Part shown: positions 7,514 through 15,373 of the stretch, one piece after another
Numbering within the stretch: position 1 is the first letter of the stretch
Layout: the number at the start of each line of letters is the position of its first letter
Assembly (NCBI GenBank): GCA_903970185.1
Contig: CAJCIC010000014.1
Span: 1 to 64,000 of the forward strand
Direction: 5' to 3'
Source: Gammaproteobacteria bacterium
GTDB lineage: Bacteria > Pseudomonadota > Gammaproteobacteria > Burkholderiales > Burkholderiaceae_D
DNA: 64,000 nucleotides
Notes under the pieces: model-generated
What the model was told of the DNA's origin: nothing
Database searches by the model: none
The model's input: only the letters and a program-made list of their open reading frames with translations
Translations under genes and position numbers: made by a program

Positions 7514-7528
7514 AACTATTAAAACTAT
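7514..7528 (-). promoter_or_regulatory. Possible operator of the Phd-VapC operon
   Basis: On the minus strand ATAGTT occurs twice with a 9-bp period in A/T-rich DNA about 20-35 bp upstream of the antitoxin ATG. A GATAAT-like -10 box lies just further upstream. Suggestive only. Confidence 0.3.
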
Positions 7529-7603
7529 ATTATCACAAAATGGTCTTTTTTGAAAATTCAGCGTCATTTCAACCAGAATCAACGGATTCGGACTGCAGCG
7601 GGC

Positions 7604-8017
7604 CTAGCCATTGATCATCTCGATCAAATCGATCCGGGGTCCTGCTTTGATATCGCGAATCACGGCGTCGTCGGTCGAAGCCCACTCCACTTCGCTGTAG
7701 AGACTCACGTGAATATGCCGACCAACATCCCTCTCAGCGTTATCTAGCAGTGGTGAAAGACTGAATAGGTCGACATTGCCGACCACTGCGAGATCGATGT
7801 CGCTCTCGCTCGTGTCACTGCTTGTGGCGACGGAGCCAAATATAAATGCCTCCTTCAGCTGCTGGGCTATTGGCGCCAGGGCGTGGGCTAGTGGCTGAAG
7901 CAATGGGCAGCAGCCGCGGAGCAGGAAGCCCCAATGTGCATCGTCGCTCCGATTGAGTTTAAGGTCCGTCCACGGGACTGTAGTGATTGGCAAATTGCCC
8001 CACAACTGCGATGGCAA
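7604..8017 (-). CDS. MNT-type nucleotidyltransferase, probably 5'-truncated
   Basis: The C-terminal two-thirds is a minimal nucleotidyltransferase: FIFGSVA with Gly61-Ser62, then Asp73-x-Asp75 in SDIDLAVVG. Relatives I know carry an N-terminal winged-helix domain of about 80 residues. Here that domain is missing, no ATG exists in the frame (only TTG at 8017), and the first residues overlap the end of the neighbouring gene. This looks like a recombination breakpoint near 7950. No HEPN partner is seen. Type: AMP or NMP transfer to a partner or tRNA in known MNT systems; activity here is doubtful. Confidence 0.6.
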   Translation of the reverse strand: MPSQLWGNLPITTVPWTDLKLNRSDDAHWGFLLRGCCPLLQPLAHALAPIAQQLKEAFIFGSVATSSDTSESDIDLAVVGNVDLFSLSPLLDNAERDVGRHIHVSLYSEVEWASTDDAVIRDIKAGPRIDLIEMING

Positions 8018-8333
8018 TGAGGATTATCGCGTCAAGGATGACGACAAACGCAAACGCAGTTGCATGCTGGAAATTGGACAGGAAATAATAGTGGGCAAAA
8101 AACAGTGCGACAAAGCAGGCAACGCCCTTAATGAACCAGAACGCAGGCCGCTGCCACCCTTTCAGCGTGGAAAGACCGTCGCAGATGTTACATCTGTAGA
8201 CAACTCGAAATCGAAGTACTGGTCTGAGTCGGTATTCTGCGCGCGTTGAAGATTTCCAGCCCGCACCTCCGCAGCAAGGGCACCGAAACCACTGCCCACG
8301 GGACTTGCGAAACTTTGATATCACTGAATCCAT
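7959..8333 (-). CDS. Zinc-ribbon membrane protein, hypothetical
   Basis: A 124-residue protein with an N-terminal zinc ribbon (CPCC near residue 18, CNIC near residue 48) followed by two membrane helices (about 67-85 and 93-112). Family unknown. The start is ATG; the Shine-Dalgarno is weak. Its 3' end overlaps the truncated nucleotidyltransferase frame by 59 nt, which is more than expected for intact neighbours. Confidence 0.55.
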   Translation of the reverse strand: MDSVISKFRKSRGQWFRCPCCGGAGWKSSTRAEYRLRPVLRFRVVYRCNICDGLSTLKGWQRPAFWFIKGVACFVALFFAHYYFLSNFQHATAFAFVVILDAIILIAIAVVGQFANHYSPVDGP

Positions 8334-8451
8334 GCGTCAGGATCTCTTTCAGAAGGGACGCTTTGGAGGAGGCGTGGTTTTCACTCGGAGGTCCGGTCGC
8401 CTTCGACGGCTCCCGGTTGTCCAATTGCATTGTCTACAAAGAGCCAATTTT

Positions 8452-9279
8452 ATGCGTGTCAAATCCGCTTTACTAATTTTCTTTTTTTATTCTTGCACAG
8501 CTATGGCTGCGGAATTTGAATATCAAATTCAAACCGTCAATTACAAAAATTTGGCAGCAAAACTTTACCTTCCGAAATCGGATCACAAAGTGCCTGTTGT
8601 GATCGCATTTGGAGGATCAGATGGGGGCTTCAACTTTGGTGACGCAAACGGCGAAATGATCGCTCCTTATGGCATTGCTGTTCTGGCTGTCGCGTATTTC
8701 AAAAGTGAAGGCCTGCCGCAGACTTTGGATCATATACCACTTGAATATTTTGTCAGTGCCATCGATTTTCTGGAAACAAGTGATTCGATCGACGCAAATC
8801 GGATTGGTGTGATAAGTGGTTCCAGAGGTTCTGAACCAGCTTTTTTACTCGCTGCGCTCGATAGTCGCATCAAATCTGTTGCAGTGGCAGTTCCAAGCGA
8901 GGTGGCGTGGTATGGCAGCACAACGAACAGTTCAGCATGGACTCTCCGCGGTAAAGACATCCCGGCACTGAGCTTGGAGTTGGACGAAAGTGCACCACAA
9001 GTTAGTCGATTTGAAGCTGCTTTGAAGAACAAGGACAATGTCCGAAAAGCGATGTTTGCGTTTGAAAAAATAAACGGGCCAATATTGATGGTTTCGGCAT
9101 TAAATGATCAAATCTGGCCCAGTTACCAGATGGCTAACGATATTGAGAACTATCTTAAGGAGCACCATTTCCGATTTCAAGTAACACACAAGTCCTATTC
9201 AACTGGACATGGGTTTAGCAAAGATACTGCACCAGAAATTAAACAAATGTTCATTGAGCATTTTTTGCATACGTTATGA
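8452..9279 (+). CDS. Secreted alpha/beta hydrolase (BAAT/dienelactone-hydrolase type)
   Basis: A 275-residue exported hydrolase. A signal peptide ends near residue 20 (CTAMAA). The fold resembles the BAAT C-terminal/dienelactone hydrolase group, with nucleophile elbow G-S-R-G (Ser124), Asp219 in ALNDQIW and His253 in TGHGF making a complete triad. The substrate is unknown; an ester or thioester is likely. The start is the ATG in front of the signal peptide. The gene is markedly A/T-rich with many AAA/AAT/TTT codons compared with core genes, a sign of recent transfer. It faces away from the TA block. Confidence 0.75.
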   Translation: MRVKSALLIFFFYSCTAMAAEFEYQIQTVNYKNLAAKLYLPKSDHKVPVVIAFGGSDGGFNFGDANGEMIAPYGIAVLAVAYFKSEGLPQTLDHIPLEYFVSAIDFLETSDSIDANRIGVISGSRGSEPAFLLAALDSRIKSVAVAVPSEVAWYGSTTNSSAWTLRGKDIPALSLELDESAPQVSRFEAALKNKDNVRKAMFAFEKINGPILMVSALNDQIWPSYQMANDIENYLKEHHFRFQVTHKSYSTGHGFSKDTAPEIKQMFIEHFLHTL

Positions 9280-9370
9280 AATAATTTGATGGCTAGTGTG
9301 TAGAGTCGACTCGGCGCTGCGACCCTGATGCCAAGCGTGATCGTGCCGCCGTTTTGCGCTGCCACAACCC

Positions 9371-9766
9371 CTAAGCCATGTGCTCAATGTCTTTGGGCAA
9401 GCCCACCCAAGGATGCATCCGATCTTCATAGACCGAGAACGTGGGTGCCGGAAACCGCGATTCTGCGAAGGCGCCAACGGGAATGACAATACTGTCATCT
9501 CTGCCTTCCACGACGTAGTAGACGGTAGCGCCGCAAGTCGGGCAGAAGGTGAACCTGCTCCTTCCGCCTTCGTCTCCGACCCGGACATACTCCGTGCCTT
9601 CTCCGTTGATCTCGACTGCTTCCCGCAAGAACCTGGCTTGAGCGCCAAAGGGACTTCCGGTTCTACGCTGACATGCAAGGCAATGGCAAACCGACACTCG
9701 GATCGGATCTCCAGTGACCCTGGCAGAGAGCTGGCCGCAACTGCAAGACGCGATTCGAAGTGTCAT
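9371..9766 (-). CDS. GFA/CENP-V domain zinc protein
   Basis: A 131-residue protein of the glutathione-dependent formaldehyde-activating (GFA)/CENP-V fold. Cysteines sit at the two zinc sites: Cys8, Cys10, Cys27, Cys29, Cys32, Cys75 and Cys78 (CHCLAC and FCPTCG). Single-domain members may bind glutathione adducts, but most are uncharacterised. ATG start. The 246 bp upstream hold no gene I trust. Confidence 0.85.
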   Translation of the reverse strand: MTLRIASCSCGQLSARVTGDPIRVSVCHCLACQRRTGSPFGAQARFLREAVEINGEGTEYVRVGDEGGRSRFTFCPTCGATVYYVVEGRDDSIVIPVGAFAESRFPAPTFSVYEDRMHPWVGLPKDIEHMA

Positions 9767-10012
9767 GGCGATGTCCTTCTAGCACCTATCGGTCGGTTCA
9801 TCGAGCGGGTTCGGTCGCACAACTCCGTCGACTTCTTGATCGAGTCAAGGCCTGATGTTGGCGAGACCTTGCCTGGCAACAACACAATCCGGCTCGCTCC
9901 GCGCGAACCATGGATAGCGCAAGCGATGTGATACACGCCGAAGCAGCTCCGCCCGCCGGGCAGAAGCGAGCGCAACGTGAACATGATCACTCTCAAGTCT
10001 CATAGGCGGGCG

Positions 10013-10375
10013 CTAGAGCTTCCTTACGCCTCGGCTAGAAACCTGGATCGAATTGCCAGCGGGGTCTTTCGAGTTGGCAAATGCAAAGTCGCCGTGGCGG
10101 TGAACCGGTCCGAACGCCAATCCCTCTGCCTCCCGCGCATTCTTGAATGCGTCGACGTCGGCGACGCCAAACACAATCTTAATCGCCGCGCCGCTTTTCT
10201 GGCTCGATGCCGCCTTATGGAGCGCAATGTTACAGCCGCCTTCACCACTGGAAAGCTCAATCCAGCCGTCAGTCGCATCCGGTAATGGCGTCATCGAAAA
10301 GTGACGCTGGTAGAAGGCAGCGATATTTGCCACGTCCTTAACGTAGAGAATCACCCGTGATACGGCTATCTGCAT
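10013..10375 (-). CDS. VOC/glyoxalase-family protein
   Basis: A 120-residue single VOC module: beta-alpha-beta-beta-beta repeats beginning MQIAVSRVILYVKDVANIAAFYQ and ending KDPAGNSIQVSSRG. The substrate is unknown; VOC members range from lyases to antibiotic-binding proteins. The start is the ATG where homology begins; the frame extends upstream without homology. It closes the accessory block before the sulfur cluster. Confidence 0.8.
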   Translation of the reverse strand: MQIAVSRVILYVKDVANIAAFYQRHFSMTPLPDATDGWIELSSGEGGCNIALHKAASSQKSGAAIKIVFGVADVDAFKNAREAEGLAFGPVHRHGDFAFANSKDPAGNSIQVSSRGVRKL

Positions 10376-10806
10376 TGCAGCGTGATCAAAGTTGCACCCG
10401 CGTGTCGGCCGTGGTTCGTGATGCATTCCGCAGGTTGGCCATCGTAGCGATTTTTGGTGCGTTCCCGGCAACGAAGCGCGACCGACACGGATTTCGCTAA
10501 AGCGATTAATTATATGGGTATCCTTAACCCGTGGCCGGGACTTGTCCATGCGCGAAGGCACAGGAAAGCGCATAGCCGGGGCTGCCGGTGCATGTCATGC
10601 TTGGCTGCCGTGGGCATCGTTGACGCAACTTTGTGCAGGGTGCTCGCGTCTCTTAAGTTCCGGGTGCATAACCAAATGCCGAAAAAGCATTGGAGCCGAG
10701 GTCGTTGCAAGAGCTATGGTTTCGGGCTTATGCTTTTTCAGTGGCCGATTCTCGAAGTGAAGCGCGATTTGCCAACGGCGCAAGGCGCAACTCCCGGGAC
10801 AATTTG
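10376..10806. other. Intergenic stretch with soxC promoter region
   Basis: No gene is supported here; open frames on both strands lack start signals and domain features. The right end holds the candidate soxC promoter listed separately. The rest shows nothing I can interpret. Confidence 0.5.
10705..10734 (+). promoter_or_regulatory. Putative promoter of soxCD
   Basis: TTGCAA and TATGCT are separated by 18 bp, about 70 bp upstream of the soxC ATG. No CysB-like operator is obvious beside it. Confidence 0.4.
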
Positions 10807-12153
10807 ATGACCGACAAACGAGACGCCGTGATCGATGGGTCCGAATCCACTCCAAGCCACGATCGTGCAGATGACTTAGGGGTGCGAGGCACAATCGAGT
10901 CGAGGCGTCGCCGATTTCTGCAGTCCGGCGGTGCGCTTTTGGCCCTCGCCTCGGCGGCAGGCAGCAAGGAATTGATGGCGGAAGAGGCCACGCGCGATCT
11001 TCCGCCTGTCGATCCCCTTGTTGCCATACCCGAGTCGATGAAGGCACCCGGTGCCCCGATTGGCACCAAGCCGTACGGCACACCGTCTTCGTTTGAGAAC
11101 CACGTGGTACGTAACGTTGCGGCAAACCAATTGCAGTATTGGTCAAGTACGAGTCGCAGCCCGCTTGCCGAGCTCGACGGCATCATCACACCCAGCGGGC
11201 TTTTTTATGAACGCCACCATGCCGGGGTGCCAACCATCGATCCGGCCCGACATCGGCTGCTGGTCCACGGCTTGGTCAGCAAGCCCCTGGTCTTCTCGGT
11301 GGACGACCTGCGACGCTTTCCTTCGGTGTCGCGCATTCATTTTCTGGAATGCTCCGGAAACCCGGTCTATAAGAGACCGTTTGGCCGGACCGCGTCCGAC
11401 CTGGTTGGACTTGTCAGTTGCGCAGAATGGACCGGCGTTACGCTCAAGACTGTTCTTGACGAGGCGGGCGTATCGCCCCAGGGCAGGTGGGTCATTGCCG
11501 AAGGTGCGGATGGCGCCGGCATGACGCGCAGCATTCCCATCGAAAAATGCCTTGAGGATGCTCTTCTTGTCTATAGCCAGAACGGCGAAAGGCTGCGCCC
11601 GGAGCAAGGTTATCCCCTGCGCCTGTTCCTGCCAGGCTTCGAAGGCAACATGAGCGTGAAATGGCTGCGGCGACTGAAGGTCACCGATGCGCCAGCCTAT
11701 TCGCGTGAAGAGACGGCCAAATACACCGACTTGCTGCCCAGCGGCAAGGCGCGCCAGTTTACGTTTTACATGGAGGCCAAGTCGATCATCACCTCGCCAT
11801 CGGGTGGTCAGCGCATCGCGAGCCCCGGCTTCGTTGAAATTCGCGGAATCGCGTGGAGCGGCCATGGCAAGATCGCCCGTGTCGAGGTTTCGGTTGACGG
11901 CGGCGAGAATTGGTCAGACGCCGCCTTGCAAGAACCGGTGCTTACGCGCGCATTAACGCGCTTTCGTTTCGCGTGGCACTGGCATGGACAACCAGCAATC
12001 ATCCAGAGCCGGGCGATCGACGAGACCGGCTACGTCCAGCCGACGTTCGCGGAGCTCGTCGATGCGCGCGGTGATAACTCCTATTATCACAATAATGCGG
12101 TGCAGCCCTGGCGAATTGACCAAGACGGCGAAGTGAGCAATGCCAATGTGTAA
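10807..12153 (+). CDS. soxC: Sulfane/sulfite dehydrogenase molybdenum subunit SoxC
   Basis: A 448-residue sulfite-oxidase-family molybdoprotein. An RRRRFLQ twin-arginine signal (33-39) predicts Tat export with cofactor. The molybdenum-ligating cysteine is Cys182 in FLECSGN. The C-terminal dimerisation domain includes YTDLLPSGKARQFTF and KSIITSPSGGQ, typical of SoxC rather than SorA. It oxidises sulfane sulfur or sulfite in the periplasm and hands electrons to the downstream cytochrome. No soxXYZAB is visible, so a role in sulfite disposal is inferred from the ssu neighbourhood. The ATG 14 nt upstream overlap with soxD shows tight coupling. Confidence 0.9.
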   Translation: MTDKRDAVIDGSESTPSHDRADDLGVRGTIESRRRRFLQSGGALLALASAAGSKELMAEEATRDLPPVDPLVAIPESMKAPGAPIGTKPYGTPSSFENHVVRNVAANQLQYWSSTSRSPLAELDGIITPSGLFYERHHAGVPTIDPARHRLLVHGLVSKPLVFSVDDLRRFPSVSRIHFLECSGNPVYKRPFGRTASDLVGLVSCAEWTGVTLKTVLDEAGVSPQGRWVIAEGADGAGMTRSIPIEKCLEDALLVYSQNGERLRPEQGYPLRLFLPGFEGNMSVKWLRRLKVTDAPAYSREETAKYTDLLPSGKARQFTFYMEAKSIITSPSGGQRIASPGFVEIRGIAWSGHGKIARVEVSVDGGENWSDAALQEPVLTRALTRFRFAWHWHGQPAIIQSRAIDETGYVQPTFAELVDARGDNSYYHNNAVQPWRIDQDGEVSNANV

Positions 12154-12751
12154 TCAGCGTCGATTGCGCTCGCGCCAGGGTTGGACGCGCCTCCAGGTGC
12201 TGGCCATCGGGCTGGGCGCGATCCTTTGTAGCCCCGCGTTGGCGCAATCGGTGTATCACATCGGACGCGCTGCGACGCCGGCAGAAATCAAGGCCTGGGA
12301 TATCGATGTCGCGCCCGACGGGAAAAACCTGCCGGCGGGCGAGGGTAGTGTGCGGCGCGGGGCCGAGGTCTATCTCGCGAAGTGTGCGGCTTGCCATGGA
12401 AAAAATGGCGAGGGAGGTATCGGTGACCGCCTGGTTGGAGGTGCAGGTACCCTGGCTACGCCCCATCCGGTCAAGACCGTGGGCAGTTACTGGCAGTTCG
12501 CAACGACGCTGTTTGACTACATCCGCAGAGCCATGCCGCTGGATGCCCCGCAGTCGCTGTCAGACGTCGACGTCTATTCTGTTTCCGGCTACGTTCTGTA
12601 TCTTAACGGACTCCTGCCTGAGGACGCAGTCGTTGGCGCCCGCACGCTGACGTCTCTCAAAATGCCTAACCAGGATGGATTCATTGGCGATACACGCCCG
12701 GACGTCAGCGTGCTCGCGTGCACGCACAATTGTCCTCGCAACCCACCTTGA
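12140..12751 (+). CDS. soxD: SoxD-like c-type cytochrome subunit
   Basis: A 203-residue exported monohaem cytochrome c. The signal peptide ends near residue 36 (PALAQ). Haem site CAACH is at 82-86 and the likely axial Met132 lies in RRAMPLD. It overlaps the soxC end by 14 nt, so it is the electron acceptor of the SoxC molybdenum subunit. SoxD of Paracoccus has two haems; only one is present here, as in shorter SoxD or sulfite dehydrogenase cytochromes. The C-terminal TRPDVSVLACTHNCP tail has two further cysteines. Confidence 0.85.
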   Translation: MPMCNQRRLRSRQGWTRLQVLAIGLGAILCSPALAQSVYHIGRAATPAEIKAWDIDVAPDGKNLPAGEGSVRRGAEVYLAKCAACHGKNGEGGIGDRLVGGAGTLATPHPVKTVGSYWQFATTLFDYIRRAMPLDAPQSLSDVDVYSVSGYVLYLNGLLPEDAVVGARTLTSLKMPNQDGFIGDTRPDVSVLACTHNCPRNPP

Positions 12752-12940
12752 CTCTAATGCGTGCAATGCACGCAGTAGGAACCATGAGGCAAGGAGGTGC
12801 CTTCGGGCTGGGCGACAAGCCTACACAACTTGAACGCATATCCAAAAAGCAATAATGTCTTTGGTGTCGGCTGGCGTGCCCGTCACAATGGCGGGTTATC
12901 GAAACAGACAGAACCTCGCGGTCTCGCGTCACCTGCACCG

Positions 12941-14014
12941 ATGAATTTTCAGCAACTGCGAGCGGTCCGTGAAACGGCCAGACTGGGCTTTAACCTGACC
13001 GAGGTCGCAAGTGTCCTGCACACCTCTCAGCCTGGCATCAGCCGTCAGATCCGCGAGTTGGAAAACGAGCTTGGCATCGAGATTTTTGTTCGCGCCGGCA
13101 AGCGCCTGACGTGCCTGACTCCACCTGGAGAAGCGATCCTGCCGCTCGTTGAGCAACTTATCCAGGGCGCGGAAAACCTCCGCCGTGCGGGCGATGACTT
13201 CAATGCGGTCGACACCGGGCCGCTGTCGATTGCTGCCACGCATTCCCAGGCGCGCTACGCCCTGCCGATGGTGGTGCGCGATTTTCGCAAGATTTACCCC
13301 GGGGTCACGCTGAGCATGCATCAGGGCTCGCCCAAGCAGGTCGCGGACATGCTGCATTCCGGCGAGGCCGATATCGGCGTTGCCACTGAAGCACTTGCCC
13401 ATTACCCGCAGCTCATCGCACTGCCTTGCTACCGCTGGACGCATAGCATCATCGTGCCGCCTGGCCATGCCTTGCTCGAACGGACTGCTCCGGTCACGCT
13501 TTCTGACCTTGCGCGGTTTCCGATCATCACCTACGAGCCTGGATACACCGGGCGCGCCCACATCGACGAAGCGTTCCATCGCGAGGGTCTAGAGCCGAAC
13601 ATTGTGCTAACAGCGATGGACGCTGACGTTATCAAGACGTATGTCGAGCTTGAGATGGGCGTCGGCATTGTCGCTTCCATGGCCTTCGATGCCGAACGCG
13701 ATCGCACCCTGCGCGCGCTCGATGCGCGTCATCTCTTCGCCGTCAACGTCACGCGCCTTGCCATCCGCCGCGGGGCCTGGTTGCGCCGTTACGTCTACGA
13801 TTTCATCGAATCGTTTGCACCGACCCTGACCCGCGAGGTGGTTAAGGCCGCCCTTGCAGAATCCCAGGGGGGCAATGAAGGGGAGGCTGCCGGCGCGTCC
13901 TCGCCCGAGCTCAACTCCGAAGCGCGGCCACGCGCGCGAGCCAAGTTGCCCCGGTCGTTATCGGGCAAATCCTCTGCACTGACGGGCGAAAAGGCACCTG
14001 CCAGAACGCGCTAG
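12941..14014 (+). CDS. CysB/SsuR-type LysR regulator
   Basis: A 357-residue LysR-type regulator closely resembling CysB: the N-terminal helix-turn-helix contains LHTSQPGISRQIRELENELG, and the effector domain has THSQARYALP, MHQGSPKQVADM and TAMDADVIKTYVELEMGVG. CysB-group proteins sense O-acetylserine, sulfate or APS and control sulfur starvation genes; in Burkholderia SsuR controls ssu genes. The last 60 residues form a charged low-complexity tail absent from E. coli CysB. The start is the ATG of MNFQQLRAV; the longer frame upstream is not conserved. It sits between soxCD and the ssu genes, which it probably regulates. Confidence 0.88.
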   Translation: MNFQQLRAVRETARLGFNLTEVASVLHTSQPGISRQIRELENELGIEIFVRAGKRLTCLTPPGEAILPLVEQLIQGAENLRRAGDDFNAVDTGPLSIAATHSQARYALPMVVRDFRKIYPGVTLSMHQGSPKQVADMLHSGEADIGVATEALAHYPQLIALPCYRWTHSIIVPPGHALLERTAPVTLSDLARFPIITYEPGYTGRAHIDEAFHREGLEPNIVLTAMDADVIKTYVELEMGVGIVASMAFDAERDRTLRALDARHLFAVNVTRLAIRRGAWLRRYVYDFIESFAPTLTREVVKAALAESQGGNEGEAAGASSPELNSEARPRARAKLPRSLSGKSSALTGEKAPARTR

Positions 14015-14050
14015 CGGATGGTTTCGCCGATGCCTGCGACTTGTCATCGG

Positions 14051-15154
14051 CTAGGCCACTCTTAGCGCGCCCGAGCTTGGCTTTTCGAGGCGCCGTTCGG
14101 CCACCATCTGGCGCGTGCGTGGAATCAGTTCCCGGCCATAATCGATGGCGTCTTCAAGGGGATCAAAGCCGCGGATGAGAAAAGTCGTCACGCCCAGATC
14201 GTAATAGTCAAGGAGTGCCTCGGCGACCTGCTCGGGCGTTCCTACAAGGGCTGTGGTGTTGGCGCGCCCCCCCGTTTCCTTGGCGATCTCGGTCCAAAGC
14301 CGTCGATCGAGGCGCGAGCCCTTTTCGGCTGCAGCCAGAAGTCGTCTTGCACCTTCACTTTGCTGCGGGCCGCCACGACTGAACCCCTGCGCCACGCGCA
14401 GGCGCCGCGTCTCGGCCAGGATATGTTCGGCGCGCGCCCATGCGGCCTTCTCGGTTGCCGCAAGGACCGGGCGGAAAGACACTGAAAAGCGCACCGTGCG
14501 AGCGTGCCTTGCCGCCTCGGCGCGCACCCGGCGGGTCAATTCGCGAGCCTGATCGAGCGACTCTCCCCAAAGCGCATAGACGTCTGCATGCTTGCCCGCA
14601 ACCGGAATTGCCGCGTCCGAGGCACCAGCAAAATACACCGGCACGTGCGGCTTTTGCAGCGGCTTGACTTCGGAATACCCGCCCTGAAAGCGAAAGTATC
14701 TGCCCTCATGGTCAAACGGTGTGTCCTCGGTCCAGATGCGTTTTACGATGTCGAGGTATTCGTCGGTGCGTGCATAGCGCTCATCGTGTGCGAGGTAGTC
14801 GCCGTCGCGCCGCTGTTCCTCATCTGATCCCCCCGAAATGAAATGCACGCCCAGGCGGCCGCCGCTGAACTGGTCCAGGGTGGCAAATTGGCGTGCCGCA
14901 AGCGTCGGTGCCGTAAATCCTGGCCGGTGCGCGAGCATGAAGTGGATGCGCTCGGTGACACTTGCTGCGTAGGCGATGGTCAGGGTCGCACTCGGGCCTG
15001 TGGAGTGGTGCGGAACAAGAACACGGTCAAAGCCCGCAATTTCGTGCGCCTGTGCGAAGGCACGCACATAGTCCTTGTCGATGGCCGCCCCGCTTGCCGG
15101 ATGCGTCTCGGAGACCTTCTGGGTCTGGATCATGCCAATGAATTCGATGCTCAT
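14051..15154 (-). CDS. SsuD-like FMNH2-dependent monooxygenase
   Basis: A 367-residue bacterial-luciferase-family enzyme. Motifs include APTLAARQFATLDQFSGGRLG, FISGGSDEEQRRDGD and the YARTDEYLDIVKRIW segment shared with alkanesulfonate monooxygenases. It differs from the canonical SsuD at 20968 (no [11 protein letters not shown] start), so the substrate is probably a different sulfonate. It needs FMNH2, presumably from the SsuE homologue in the cluster. The start is the ATG of MSIEFIGM; the 61 codons before it are not conserved. It is divergent from an ssuA gene across 219 bp. Confidence 0.8.
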   Translation of the reverse strand: MSIEFIGMIQTQKVSETHPASGAAIDKDYVRAFAQAHEIAGFDRVLVPHHSTGPSATLTIAYAASVTERIHFMLAHRPGFTAPTLAARQFATLDQFSGGRLGVHFISGGSDEEQRRDGDYLAHDERYARTDEYLDIVKRIWTEDTPFDHEGRYFRFQGGYSEVKPLQKPHVPVYFAGASDAAIPVAGKHADVYALWGESLDQARELTRRVRAEAARHARTVRFSVSFRPVLAATEKAAWARAEHILAETRRLRVAQGFSRGGPQQSEGARRLLAAAEKGSRLDRRLWTEIAKETGGRANTTALVGTPEQVAEALLDYYDLGVTTFLIRGFDPLEDAIDYGRELIPRTRQMVAERRLEKPSSGALRVA

Positions 15155-15373
15155 ATCCGATCCTGAAGTCGAGTGCCATGGCGCCTGTAGCCAAGGCGAG
15201 GCTACACCGCGCCACGTGGCGCAGACAAATGACAAATGCGACCTTGCATATGCGCGAAATTGATATCGGCTCGGGCTACTGCTGCAGGCTTCGCATATCG
15301 AAAGTCGAAACGATTCGTTTGTGCGGGTGCGTCTCACGGCTATGCTCGTTTTCCGTCCCGATCACAGAAGAAC

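Noticed and set aside
9763-9996. Minus-strand 77-codon frame overlapping the GFA gene start by 4 nt
   Set aside because: The overlap looks like coupling, but the protein is low in secondary structure signals, has no Shine-Dalgarno and resembles nothing known; probably promoter DNA.
2200-10400. CRISPR array or transposase/IS ends in the accessory block
   Set aside because: No regularly spaced repeats, no transposase frame and no terminal inverted repeats were seen.
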